Below, one piece after another: positions 13,301 through 21,900 of a DNA stretch of 64,000 nucleotides; the first letter of the stretch is position 1, and each line of letters begins with the position of its first letter. The position numbers were made by a program, and so were the translations under genes. Source of the stretch: Prorocentrum cordatum (Eukaryota; Sar; Dinophyceae; Prorocentrales; Prorocentraceae); the NCBI GenBank assembly GCA_963575745.1, contig CAUYUJ010014270.1, forward strand, positions 61,001-125,000, in the 5' to 3' direction. Under the pieces are notes generated by a model, which was not told the origin of the DNA, made no database searches, and saw only the letters and a list, made by a program, of their open reading frames with translations.

Positions 13301-14715
13301 TATTCCCAGATGGTCTCGTTCAACTCGCGCCACTTCTTGATGGAAGCGTTGTCGCTTTGAAACATGAGGCCTCTGGCTTCGCGGATCTTCCTGATCATAT
13401 TGCGCTGCTCGAGGGTGTTCTCAAACTGATTGTTGAGAAGAGCGTTGATACGGTTTTCCTCTTTCTCGAAACGTTGCTTGCGTAGTTCCTCCATTCCGTA
13501 TCGTACGCCTTCATAACCAGCTTCAGGCAAGAGAACGCAATCTTGACCAATCGGCGTGTCATTCTGTCTGAACCATTCCCTGTAATTGCCAATAGAGAAT
13601 GCCCACATCATGATGTCGTCGCGGATCATGGTCGACAGGCGCTCTAGAGTAGCGCCGCCCATGTATTCCGCGCGGTTAAGGCATGGCATGAATAGCGGTA
13701 CAAGAGCAGTATTCGATGCTTTGGCGAGGTCGATTCTCTTCTGGGCAGCGTTGGGCTCGTCGATGCCGAAAGTGGGGTGCTTCTTGTGTTTTGCACCCTT
13801 AGTCCCTTTCTTCGGATGCATGATCCATGTTGAGTCAGTGTATAAGTTGGTCCAATTGTACGCATGACCCGATGGCCCAAATGCATGATGTAATAGTAGT
13901 CCCAAGTCCTCTTGTATGAGGGAGTGCCACGCGTTGTCTGACAATAGGGTAGAAACCAAGCGACCACCACAGAAAGCACTGTAATTTGCGTGGTCCAGCT
14001 CAAATGGGTCAACATCATTGCCAGGAGTCAGGCCAGGGTCATTCGAACCCATCTGGTCAGCAGCTTCGCCGAAGAAGTCGTTGCCCTCGTTGTATGGTGT
14101 CCAACGATAGGTACGCTCTGTATCTTGTGGATCATCAAATATCGCCACCCAACCATTCGGATGGTCGGATGGTGTTGCCACCGTCTTGGAGTTCGATCCG
14201 ATACGTCCAAAACCTCCGCGCGCAGTCAACCATGTAGTAAGCTTGCGGCGGAACTTCTTTGTTTGGGTAAGGTCGGAAAATGCTCTCGTGTTGGTGACCA
14301 AGTTATCTTCGACGACGTGACCGATGTGTCCAGATGTATCCGATGTCCTGGCGATGCCAGGTGGACGAGTAGGTAGCTTGGCCATTGCGCGATCAATTTT
14401 AGGAGCATAGCATGGCTTTACCAATCCATTCAGGTATACATCGGATGGTGCACTCAGACCATTGTTGTAATATCTTTGCGTATCCGTAACGCTGTCCTCG
14501 GTGTATTGTCCCAGAACTGCACTGCCAATTTTGGACCAATCGTTGTGAATCATCATCCACTCCGTCTTCAGTATCATTGTAGTAAAGTTTGATGGTGGAC
14601 ATTTGCGGTCTGATCCTGGGATCGTCGCATTCAAATGATCATGTAGTCCACGAACACTGTCTTGTACTGAAGGACTACGATTGAAAAGGCTGGAAATCAT
14701 ACACATTGCACGCAT
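7351..14715 (-). CDS. ORF3, 2454-residue protein with Tpt1-like domain
   Basis: An uninterrupted frame of 2454 codons lies downstream of the copia-like RNase H on the same strand. Most of it is unfamiliar: a globular N-terminal third rich in Trp, Asn and His, then Pro/Glu/Asp-rich linkers separating further folded blocks. Residues about 1213-1360 resemble Tpt1/KptA RNA 2'-phosphotransferase. Near residue 2057 is a CxxC...CxxC pair (CQNCGRDL and CDICWQY) that could bind zinc. The C-terminus follows a Pro/Arg linker and is Tyr/Trp-rich. The same frame continues upstream through a TAG at 14749-14751, so Met 14715 may not be the true start. The length of the open frame implies recent activity or selection. 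No nuclease, envelope or helicase motif was recognised. Confidence 0.7.
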   Translation of the reverse strand: MRAMCMISSLFNRSPSVQDSVRGLHDHLNATIPGSDRKCPPSNFTTMILKTEWMMIHNDWSKIGSAVLGQYTEDSVTDTQRYYNNGLSAPSDVYLNGLVKPCYAPKIDRAMAKLPTRPPGIARTSDTSGHIGHVVEDNLVTNTRAFSDLTQTKKFRRKLTTWLTARGGFGRIGSNSKTVATPSDHPNGWVAIFDDPQDTERTYRWTPYNEGNDFFGEAADQMGSNDPGLTPGNDVDPFELDHANYSAFCGGRLVSTLLSDNAWHSLIQEDLGLLLHHAFGPSGHAYNWTNLYTDSTWIMHPKKGTKGAKHKKHPTFGIDEPNAAQKRIDLAKASNTALVPLFMPCLNRAEYMGGATLERLSTMIRDDIMMWAFSIGNYREWFRQNDTPIGQDCVLLPEAGYEGVRYGMEELRKQRFEKEENRINALLNNQFENTLEQRNMIRKIREARGLMFQSDNASIKKWRELNETIWEYWANDFPSSIKQRHYHRGLNAMAVWSASDIACANPGHNTIDMRRHHSRAPTNVYELQKMECEGGVPTLMPVHVLVDVSRFVDVMQYFRCLTVMGPGKAAQWGVHPNFDHHTSDLITIMQNRGITVLPSDHWVDTYDRVTPQAWHAKQNNHNMAMFTTQFCDAVCYRNSCALIQSLPSQPYPFRPPLLTAVTDNQAYTQAKEIMAALDFREKLTNEWKRDLSLTTLMTQTANEMAHCAWMASCAEGTLPASLPAETGDTTEPTPGRSTRTPAPDPGDPDQTLPDNDPWVIAYNDLFQYLMLLIKEYPGAWASWHSLEKDELLEPKIVKTVEDAHAVTWVVSEQFLHQIKDLDGDDNATKSRIIAEENRLSSHRIGPAAENEKNIEACKTFFKQNALDRVALGHDPDVPTSVWKAADDTAQPAPPGPLPDPLQPGPQSIKASQPSTPEPKAEQQPADQLPKAEAVPIPDDGTDLEAMELEATPAEEEPSPHEMNILSWQDSCERSIHEDTSKIGIFDNSCTIREWKLQAGVKDDHPYMCPMLRGTRATNGFACMGDQEWYEQLLLDDSVIAHAPDIAQSGCFPEWKWIPLPHYDDVRYGPELIDEEWLGTNKYMSKDITTMLRHEIHNKKFWINQFHDRRINIWEKTTKNDWNIPSNWKSFKEMVEWKFRDRKERHNGPSMEAAVAHFKKDGENDGYTDWNDYYPIFIIRALQKHIDPQKNRIEIYAKPIPEGGDPSTFDWNSVIAIRCVGGHSCVNPSSKPWNMGWESLQWTDIKYLHHGTASRAWKNILKTGIIPGYVEPHSQRDRNYKPSQRSEAFFSSSTYLNNVQKNPHTSVESYKFNNYKNEVELVINMEIATKAGCRFWLGAQGAIMTEDVVPAAAIIAIRRLKPHHMHGQQLWPDGDPWDYPPLAAREPLSKYEICACLPGELIDDPPGLAPIDPDHNMDPPRATPALAPSARPGETPAGRTSAEDALDEQIVRAMIQETNHKADDKEWLIALSHCREALRPITSKIMQKDWDRRPAFNDVRMGDFIVIKNWGSTKCFHYDNHWPKGNHNAKIALSKGHIYGPIIHFGIFDKFSAVQVPILNYGLRWVNVWYNDKSMPLKGVVFALPIRIEEHAIDPTWMETVLKGPTSCSEEILQHKVSGSLPYLEMPSIHRPRIPRTPPRRPAPRTPDPDELVATPAEDNDQTGEIPRQGAASSHDPLITVIVDISNIALTADEKAANDNMGADLSADIQAEEQIEAIILDDIIDPPSNFLDHPDCDPDEDSRWIRQSDDCRVYCWTSALLVDSPMIKMKQIIELHSGADRIVMDTIQSHLQFEIRFGSTAWNAESYQLNYNHTHKWARDLPNCGADHFFKKLVHYLDPETIEESTTGIFQWVSKVYQNILKYSIAELPDFAKEVIHDNHPALQALRDLFKNCTATYGNPDFPVREELVETPVAPREQGAEQDIPQGPGSVASAAPDQETMVRIIAEQTGLKREEGDNEATLQKQARRLREENVCHGGTGDTDNVKIGYKGLPGERLSRIEIEGLSRSIASRPNTEINREAINQIGQSLARGQDTRWGPRDHLTSAGAPETILHPMPLCQNCGRDLSLGIVTGDGTLCDICWQYTVAVGATGKSTATQSDLAYLQKLTNWIKTTLSEDQIARYMKDGAHVIMTGARSHIGTEKDQLRRLANASKKRYQKWVEAGSPPAHECRLMGESEDDRPLYYPFANLIQRFLNDLKFHHQMTGARVNVGKKPWAVEDMRDAWDILDVSIRTGQAGRKKWWLNEGRIDRQTRQARGLVTVSLLRRDGTREQFTQRKLAAIANELIGSLDPSHTDQRGGSTGMRTDPDTHSQQSDDAMEPRPPPRPPPRPAPGDAAASSASGAEDYMPAMPRAKRARTSDYAAYWRHNLEDSDWGLRYWSYYIKCWIYIAINNDEYVYIQDTTYNDWFRNWIPRTTWETFTTSYVTYNGQRAVGPHVLQGRLTVIFEPLRGVSG
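10640..11079 (-). other. Tpt1/KptA-like domain within ORF3
   Basis: Residues about 1213-1360 of ORF3 carry the ordered signatures of the C-terminal (ADP-ribosyltransferase-fold) lobe of Tpt1/KptA. These are IRCVGGHS (family IRxxQGHS; His at residue 1222), YLHHGTASRAWKNILKTGI (family LYHGT..R...I...GL; His of HGT at residue 1249) and GCRFWLGAQG followed by MTEDVVP (family ..F..S.NGVWLT..VP). Tpt1 removes a splice-junction 2'-phosphate from RNA using NAD+. The N-terminal winged-helix lobe with its LRH motif is not evident, so activity is uncertain. Confidence 0.65.
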
Positions 14716-14748
14716 GAATGATAGCCACGGCGTAACTGTGAACGTGTT

Positions 14749-15054
14749 CTACTCGTAGTTGGCGTTGCCGCCGACGGATCCACTCTCGGTGTTGGCCCAT
14801 TTCTTAGCCTCGACGGACGCGAAGCGGGCGAGTTCACGGATAGAAGATTCGTCGGGCACGCGAAGATCAAATTCTCCGCTCCGATCGGCACGCCGTTGAT
14901 GTATGCATATGTAACCATCTTCGGGATCACGAGGACGACCAGTTTGAGCGTGGTACGCGAAGCCCACGCGGTCATCGCCCCTGGCGTTCGGGTCGTACTC
15001 CTTGTCGTAGCCGATGGGCCAGCCGACGAGGTTGAGCGGCTGTGCCTGATCCAT
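14749..15054 (-). CDS. N-terminal part of ORF3 before in-frame TAG
   Basis: A frame beginning at a Met at 15054 (reading MDQAQPLNLVGWPIGYDKEY) runs to a TAG at 14749-14751 and stays open in the same frame into the 2454-codon ORF. The residues on either side read as ordinary folded protein (GGNANYE, stop, NTFTVTPWLSFMRAM), so this is most simply one reading frame of about 2,560 codons with a nonsense codon. The frame is formally open upstream to 15309, but that part looks non-coding. A separate small protein or stop-codon readthrough are alternatives. Confidence 0.5.
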   Translation of the reverse strand: MDQAQPLNLVGWPIGYDKEYDPNARGDDRVGFAYHAQTGRPRDPEDGYICIHQRRADRSGEFDLRVPDESSIRELARFASVEAKKWANTESGSVGGNANYE

Positions 15055-15360
15055 CTCGTGGATGGAGGGGTCGGAATTAGAACCGATCTCACTTATTTTC
15101 GCCTCGCAAACGACAAACAGGATGCTTGTAAACTTTGCAGCTCGAGTCGTAAAATTGCTGCGGTGTGAACGAATAATCAATGTCCTAACTCTCTCTGCAT
15201 CTCGTTGAGGTGAGGGAAGATGGCGGGGATGTCTACCGTGCGGTGAACGTGCGCGTGAACGAGGTGTGCGCGACGCAACATCTGCGGCTGGTACGCCAAT
15301 GTGGTACATGCATGCACATAGTCCCTCGTGGCTAGCTTGCCCAACACACTGAAACCCGCA

Positions 15361-16929
15361 TTATGATCCTACATCGCCCCATCTTTCTTTTTCCGTCAAC
15401 AATATCTTGCATATTTCTGGGCATCCATTCAATTTAGGAGGTTCCGCTTCATGAGGTAAACCGTCGGGCCTCCGAGGCCCTCGTATCGGCGGACATTGTA
15501 TCGGAGTAACAGGAAAAATAAGCGAGTGTTCCAAGAGGTCCTTCCAAAGTTCTGCTCTCTTGGTCTCGAAATGTTTGGTCATCATATCTGCGATCTGCTC
15601 TTTTGTTCCTACATATTTAAGCTCGATATGTTCAATTTGGCATGTTTCGCATATCCAATCCAGATTGATACGATGAGTACGATGAAGATGACGAAGTGCT
15701 GGTGCACGTCCCTTTTGGACAATTTTGATAACGGCCTGGTTATCCTCCAGGACGATAAGTCGTACTTTCGGTGCACTGATCTCTGGAGCTGGCTCTGGAT
15801 CCACGTGCAGTACGGTACCTTCATGGGATATTGTACGTCTCTTTGGAGTCGTAGGTAAATCCGTATTTAGCGGTAGTTGCCTACGGCTAGGAGAAGACCC
15901 CCGAGTAGGGGGCGCCTTGCGAGGCGATGGTTTGCGCTTCTTTTTGGCTGCCAATATAGGACACATCGCCGGGCCAACGTGTCGATGGCAACTCAGGCAT
16001 GTATTCTTCTCTTTGCATGTTTTGGCAACTCCCACCACGGCTTCCCAGAATGATAGTAGTGGTAACCCTTCCAGTCGTAGTGCGGAATCGAGAGCAACAA
16101 TCTCTGATTCGGTTGATGAATGTGAAACAACCGTTTGTTTCTTACATACAGCGTTGACTGGAAAGAACGTATTGGGTCCAACAAGCGCAGCAAAAACACC
16201 GGCAGTGGATTTGGATGATGTAATGCAATCAGCGAACGAGGCGTCAATGAAGAGCATGATGGATAACTTGTCTGACGAATCGCCTATCCATCCGTGTAAG
16301 CAATGTGTACGCGTCGTTATGATGTAGCATATCAACCGATGTAGACGTTTGTCGCATGTAGTATTCCATTTGGTAATTTCTCTGGCCAACATACATACCG
16401 GATGTAGAAGATCGAAACGACAGCAACGTGCCAAGTACAGGATCTTCATAAGTACACTTGCCGCGTCCTGGCCGAGAACGCCCTCGTCTGAATAGTCGGA
16501 CTCAGTGAAGGAGGTGTCCTCGATGCCAGGAGTCTCTGCGTCGGGTAGATCATGGTATGTGGCGGGTATGGTATTGGTAGAAGTTGTGTCGACCGATTTT
16601 GCTGGGCTGGATGATCGTGGCCGTGCGTTGAGCACACTGGTAGGTCTGGCGACCGACCCGGAGGAGGATGGCGATTTGGTTCGCGAAGCCCTCGGCGAGT
16701 CGGATCGTTTCCGACGTGACCCTGTTCCCTGGGCGCGCTTGGAGGCGCATTCCAGGTACCGCTCAATGCACTGATCTGTAAAACCAAGCATGTCATGTCG
16801 AATACCACGAACGTGTTTTGCCGTATTGTAATATTTCTCATTGTGTGCAGGTAGCATAGGGCGTATTGTGGACATTCTTTTGTCGAAGATGCTCTGCGGT
16901 ACATCATATGCTTGTTGTCCACAACCCAA
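15361..16929 (-). CDS. Copia-like polyprotein, RNase H part
   Basis: This 522-codon frame begins with the end of the reverse transcriptase region (GCGQQAYDVPQSI) and continues into copia-type RNase H. The catalytic acids appear in order: LFIDASFAD, SHSSTESEIVALD and VLEDNQAVIKI, followed by HRTHRINLDW and a KYVGTKEQIADMMTK end segment typical of Ty1/copia. A basic Ser/Pro insertion (KRKPSPRKAPPTRGSSPSRR) separates the second and third motifs, longer than in plant copia. The frame is shifted relative to the RT frame upstream; the two overlap near 16930, where one base has probably been gained or lost. It acts in reverse transcription by degrading the RNA strand of RNA:DNA hybrids. Confidence 0.85.
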   Translation of the reverse strand: MGCGQQAYDVPQSIFDKRMSTIRPMLPAHNEKYYNTAKHVRGIRHDMLGFTDQCIERYLECASKRAQGTGSRRKRSDSPRASRTKSPSSSGSVARPTSVLNARPRSSSPAKSVDTTSTNTIPATYHDLPDAETPGIEDTSFTESDYSDEGVLGQDAASVLMKILYLARCCRFDLLHPVCMLAREITKWNTTCDKRLHRLICYIITTRTHCLHGWIGDSSDKLSIMLFIDASFADCITSSKSTAGVFAALVGPNTFFPVNAVCKKQTVVSHSSTESEIVALDSALRLEGLPLLSFWEAVVGVAKTCKEKNTCLSCHRHVGPAMCPILAAKKKRKPSPRKAPPTRGSSPSRRQLPLNTDLPTTPKRRTISHEGTVLHVDPEPAPEISAPKVRLIVLEDNQAVIKIVQKGRAPALRHLHRTHRINLDWICETCQIEHIELKYVGTKEQIADMMTKHFETKRAELWKDLLEHSLIFPVTPIQCPPIRGPRRPDGLPHEAEPPKLNGCPEICKILLTEKERWGDVGS

Positions 16930-18917
16930 ATATAGTGAGTATGGATAGGCGGATCCAAATCGATACCGCTTTTTCGAATATAATCCCAGCCAGTTTGTAG
17001 ATTATGAGCTGGGCCGGCCAATTTAAAATCGTCCACATATACTGACAGTATCAGTCCCAGTTTGTTGTGTCTCCATACGCATTCCCATCCTGAAATAGAC
17101 TCGAAACCGACGCTTTCCAAGCATGTACGGCATTTTCGTTCCCAAAAGACACCTGCGAGAGGGTGTCCGTATAGTGCCAATCGCAATCGGCACACTGGGT
17201 TACTGCATTTTGACCATGATGTCGGTTGTCGCCATTTAGGTATAGTAATCCAGGTATCAACTGGATCAATTCGTCCGTCGCCGTATAATAATGCCTGCGT
17301 GTAAGCTCCAGGTGCGTCACTTTGCTCTCCCGCATATTGCGGCAATAGCGCAGTAGCATCGCAAAGTTTGGAAGCCTCTATATGCGAAGCACTGGAAGCG
17401 GCGTCGGCGAATATGGCGGCCAAACCAGTTTCATCTTTGCCTGTATTGCCCTGAACCACCACTCTGCCCTTGAATTTACGTAGATCAGGAGGAAGTTCCT
17501 CATGTTTGACTGAAGATAACTCCAAGATATTGAAGAAATGCACCTTTGTTCCATTGCGGATAGCTTGTGACTCAATATCAGCTTTTTCTGCAACAGTCTC
17601 CAACATCCATGTTTGTTTCTTTTCCCATCTCTCGTATTCTTTTCGTAGGGCTTCTTGTGCACGTGGTTCTGCGGCGACTTCTTTCTTACTCAGGTTTCTG
17701 GTAACTAATGCTGGGCGTGACCATGCCGAATCTGGTATTTTATATATGTGTGCCGGCGTGTAGTTGGTCTCGCGTGGCATGGTTGGTATTACTACCGACT
17801 GGGTGAACTTGCGTATAAGCGGGTTCAGAGTCCCAAAGTCGGTTCCCTCATTATCCACAAATACCAAAGCACGTTCTTCTCCATCGTGCTGTTGTGGTAG
17901 TTGACGGTAGTATAGTACCGTGGTAATGTCACGTGGCCCACCAGGTAATTTGGCATACAGTATTTCTTTGTTTGTCACGCCTTTGACATTCTCATTGCGG
18001 ATGACGTCGCCATTGTCAGTGTCGTATGTAATCCGTCGTTCCACAATATTCCAGGTTGGTCCGCCTGATGTAGTAGTACGGAAATTGTTGACCTGTTTAT
18101 CCTGTCTTGTCCACACTCGCAATGCGGCACGATCACGAATCTCACGAGCTCGTTTAACGTCGTTGGCGCAATCGATCTCTTTCTTTTGCTGTCCACGAGA
18201 AAGTGTTTTCCAATGCTCGGGAAGAACGTGATCAGGACGTGTTGTAGTCTGCACACGTGTCTCGCGTCCACGAACCACCATTTTGCTATCTGGTGTCATT
18301 TTTGGACGCTCGTAGAACTGTATCGTGCCTGTCCATGGCTCGCTCAACTCCCTGTGGTCGTTGGCGCTAACACCATCCCAAACATCTCGGAAGTTACTTT
18401 CGCCTTCGAAAGTAGAAGTTGTTTTGAAATCTCGTGTCACGTCGAGTTGGTCAACAGGTACCGGTATATTCATGACGTCGTCCGTCGGGATGAACAGTTT
18501 CTTTCTTGGGGTACGAATGTGTCTGATGACGCAATATCCACGCTGTTCCCAGTAGTCTGGCTCCGGCGCTGGTGCAGCAACTTCAGAAGCCGATGTCTGG
18601 ATATCAACAGCGTTATCTTCCGTTGTCATCATAGACGGATCATCCCATTCTTTAGGGTAGGAAAGTGGAGGATCAGGCATTGGCTTGTCGCCCAAGGGGC
18701 GAGAAGTAGAGGCCTTCACCTCGTCGTGTGCCTCCGGGTTGTGATGTCGTAGGGTACCATCTTTCACGGGGCAGGTGAACTTGCCATCAGGGATGATGAT
18801 GTCTCTGACTCTGTGCACATGACACAGTTCACCATCAGGATTCTTGGCGCATGTAGCCGTGTCCAAAACAAGGTAGTCACCTGACCATCGCCCACCAGAG
18901 TGTAAGTGGTATCCCAT
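16930..18917 (-). CDS. Copia-like polyprotein, integrase end and RT
   Basis: The frame opens at Met 18917 with GYHLHSGGRWSGDYLVLD, the usual C-terminal continuation of copia integrase, then a long linker and the RVT_2-type reverse transcriptase. RT landmarks are FKGRVVVQGN, DATALLPQY, RLRLALYGHPLAG and the catalytic SVYVDDFKLAG with its two Asp codons at 17028-17033. The open frame formally runs to 16446, but after about 16930 it reads nonsense while the RNase H frame takes over, marking a frameshift. Upstream it is in the same phase as the integrase frame and separated from it only by a TAA at 18927-18929. Met 18917 is therefore probably internal to the ancestral polyprotein. Confidence 0.85.
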
Positions 18918-18926
18918 GAATAACCC

Positions 18927-21900
18927 TTACCGAGTGTTTTCTTTAAACTTTGCAGTCTCGTTGTTAATCTCGGGGTTGAGGCATTTCCAAAATATCCGAG
19001 CACCGAATGGTATGCAGTGCCCAGGAAAGCTTTCGCCAAATCTTATTTCATGAGCTGTCTTTTCTGCATGCTCCTCGTTGAGGGCAGCGACGCCCGTGGA
19101 TGTATGCACAAAGTTGTGTCCACAGCAAAAGGCTTGCATGGCCTCTTTCCACCATTCGTGTCCCAGACCAGACATATGTAACACAGCTCTGGTACCAAGA
19201 ATGACTATTTTGACAACGCGCTCAATCAATCCATTTGTCTGTGGACGATGTGGCGTACTCGTGTCGTGTCTCCATCCCAGTTGGCGGCAAGCTTTCTGAA
19301 GCTCTCCAGAGTTGTCTGTGTAGATATGCTTCACCTCATCGTTCGCGGCGATGAACTGTTGAAAGGATGCCTTTGTAGTAGCTGCGTCTTTGTGTAGCGC
19401 TGGGTAGGCCATGAAGATGCCAGTATATCTGTCAAGGACAACGAGTGCATATTTGTCGCCATGCTTGTCCGCGGCATCGTCTTTGGCCAGTACGATATGG
19501 TCGGCAGTTAGAGCCTCACCGAACTTCTTCGGGACAAAAGCCTCGTAGGCGTTATCCTCTTCGGTGGGGTATGCCGGTGGATGTGGTTTGCGCTGTCGTC
19601 TACACGGGGCATTTTGTGCCATCGTACGAGAACAGATCTCACAGTCAGGATGTTTTGGGCTGTGAGTCATGTAATGCATCGGTCCGATCGGTTTCTTTTG
19701 TCTGTTGGGTAGAACTCGATCGTTGTCTGGATGCGTTCGTGTGGGTGTTTCTGTCGGCATGTCGTTGTCTGCTTGAGCTATATCTAACCCCCCGCATTGT
19801 GGAGGAGAACACTGCGTCTGAGACGTAGGCGAGTCGGTGGTTGTGTCCACGTTGGGCTCGTCTGTTCTTGTGTCGGGAGGTTCTTCGACCGTGGTGGTCC
19901 GTGCTCCTCCTCCCTCTCCGACATGTGGTCTCTTGGGGCAGGTCCCTATGTGGGGTCGTAGCTCGTCTGCAGTGGTTGGTTGCTCTGTAGTTTTGCAGCG
20001 CCAACAAGTGTCGTTACAGCGGGCGGATGAACGCTTTCGCTGACGACGGCGGGGTGCTGACGAAGTGCATAAACGTGGTGGTGGTATCCGTGTTAAGTCG
20101 TCGAGTCGTAACTCTGGCACTCGATTGTTGACTGGAATCTTATACCATTGGCCCCCCGGATCCTGAAGCATGTAGCCCAGCTCAGGATCCCAAAGCTGTC
20201 GAAAGCCATCAACCTCAATCAATTTTCCAACTGATAGTAATGATGGGCAGTCTGGTAAAGCAAGGGCTGAACTATGCAGTCCAACCTCGGGTAGCCGTAT
20301 GTCGTAGTGCTCGTTGACGGTACGATCACCATTTGCAGTTTCCAGAATATGCTCTTCGCGAATGGATATGCGATCCGACTCGGTCTGCGTAAGTTCATGT
20401 TTTCCCTGAATATGATGGGCAGATCCACTGTCAAGAACCCAAGACCTTGTCAATGCTGCAGTCGAACGTGGAGGGTCGACTTGCTCTGTCGTTGTTGTCG
20501 TCTGGGCAGTCTTTGATGACTGCTTGACAGTGTCGTCGTGCTTTCGGATCGCACTTGGTGTGGCCACCGACTCTTTGTTGTGTCGGTAGTCGTACAGTTC
20601 GTCGTACCATAGTTGTGCCTCTTTTTGACATTCTCGTAAAGCACCTGCACTGTCATCCCACCATTTTTGTGGTAATGGATCTGGTACTATGACGATGTCA
20701 CCCTCGTTCGGCAGCTCTTTCCATCTGTCCAGTCTGGCTCTGCCAGGTATGGTATGGAAGTAGTAGTCCACGTTGCGTGCGTCGAAGCGTATCCGACGAC
20801 GTATCTTGGTAGATGTCGCTGTGGCCTTAGTGTTGGCCAAGAGGGTCTTGTCACGGATGACGCAACTGCGGTCTGAACGGCGTGAACGTCTAAAGTTGGC
20901 AGGAGAACGTGCTCTGGTGTTGGGTGAACCACGGGACGATCCGCGGCTCGGATACCGCTTGCCACGTCCTTTGTCACTGCCATATGATCTATCACGGCCG
21001 CGTGGACTGCCGCGTCCGCCGCCACGATTGTCTCGTCCTCGGGAGGTAGATCTGGAAGATCTGTCATAACGACTTCTCGATTGGCTGCGAGAGTCGTGGG
21101 ACCTCCTGGATGTCGAACGGGATCGGTCGTATTGGCGTCGGTTGTCACGTCCCTGTCGTGAATCGCTTGCGTAGCGAAACCCCCCGCGTTGTGAAGACCG
21201 TTGGCTTCCTGATCCGCGGGATGGTGATCGGCCACGGCTGTCCTGGCTGGAAGTCCGTGGTCGACTCGGGCTTCGTTCAGGAGTCTTTGCACCAGGTGCG
21301 AGATGAGCGTATTTGCATTTGTCGCCTTTTGTGCACTTGTTCTGTGCGAAATCCTTGCACTGTGCGACGTGCGGGTAGTTACACTTATCACCTCTGGTAC
21401 ATGTGTTGCGCTTGGCAAAATCGAAGCAGAACGGCCATGATGCTGGCTTCGTGTGATTCGCAGGAGTGGACATACTACGGCGGGGGTTGCCACCAGCCGT
21501 TGATGTTATGGAAGATTTGTTGTTCTTCCAATCCCTGGAATATGTATGTAAAGCCTTGCACCGTTCACCATTGCGACAATTGCCTTTCTTCCATGCGGCG
21601 CACGCGTTGACCTGAGATCGTGTCTCGTGTTCGTACCGTAGCTTGTTTTGATTCTTCTCCAATTGTTTAATCTCCAGTATGTCCAGAACACGCTGTCGAA
21701 GCCAACCGTAGGTACGATTCGGGTCGCTCATCTTCATGCGCTGGTACTCGTACATGTCTTGTTTCATCCATGCATGTCTACGAATCTGTGTGCGAAATAG
21801 CGATTCCAATATCTTTGGATCGGGTACTTCTCGGCATTCCAAGAGTAAGGCGTCCCAATCGGTAATGAAACGTTGCAAATCTTCGTCTCTCATCCTCAGT

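Noticed and set aside
16446-16929. The end of the RT frame after the frameshift as protein
   Set aside because: This part overlaps the RNase H frame, which has the conserved catalytic motifs; the RT frame here reads as unstructured sequence.
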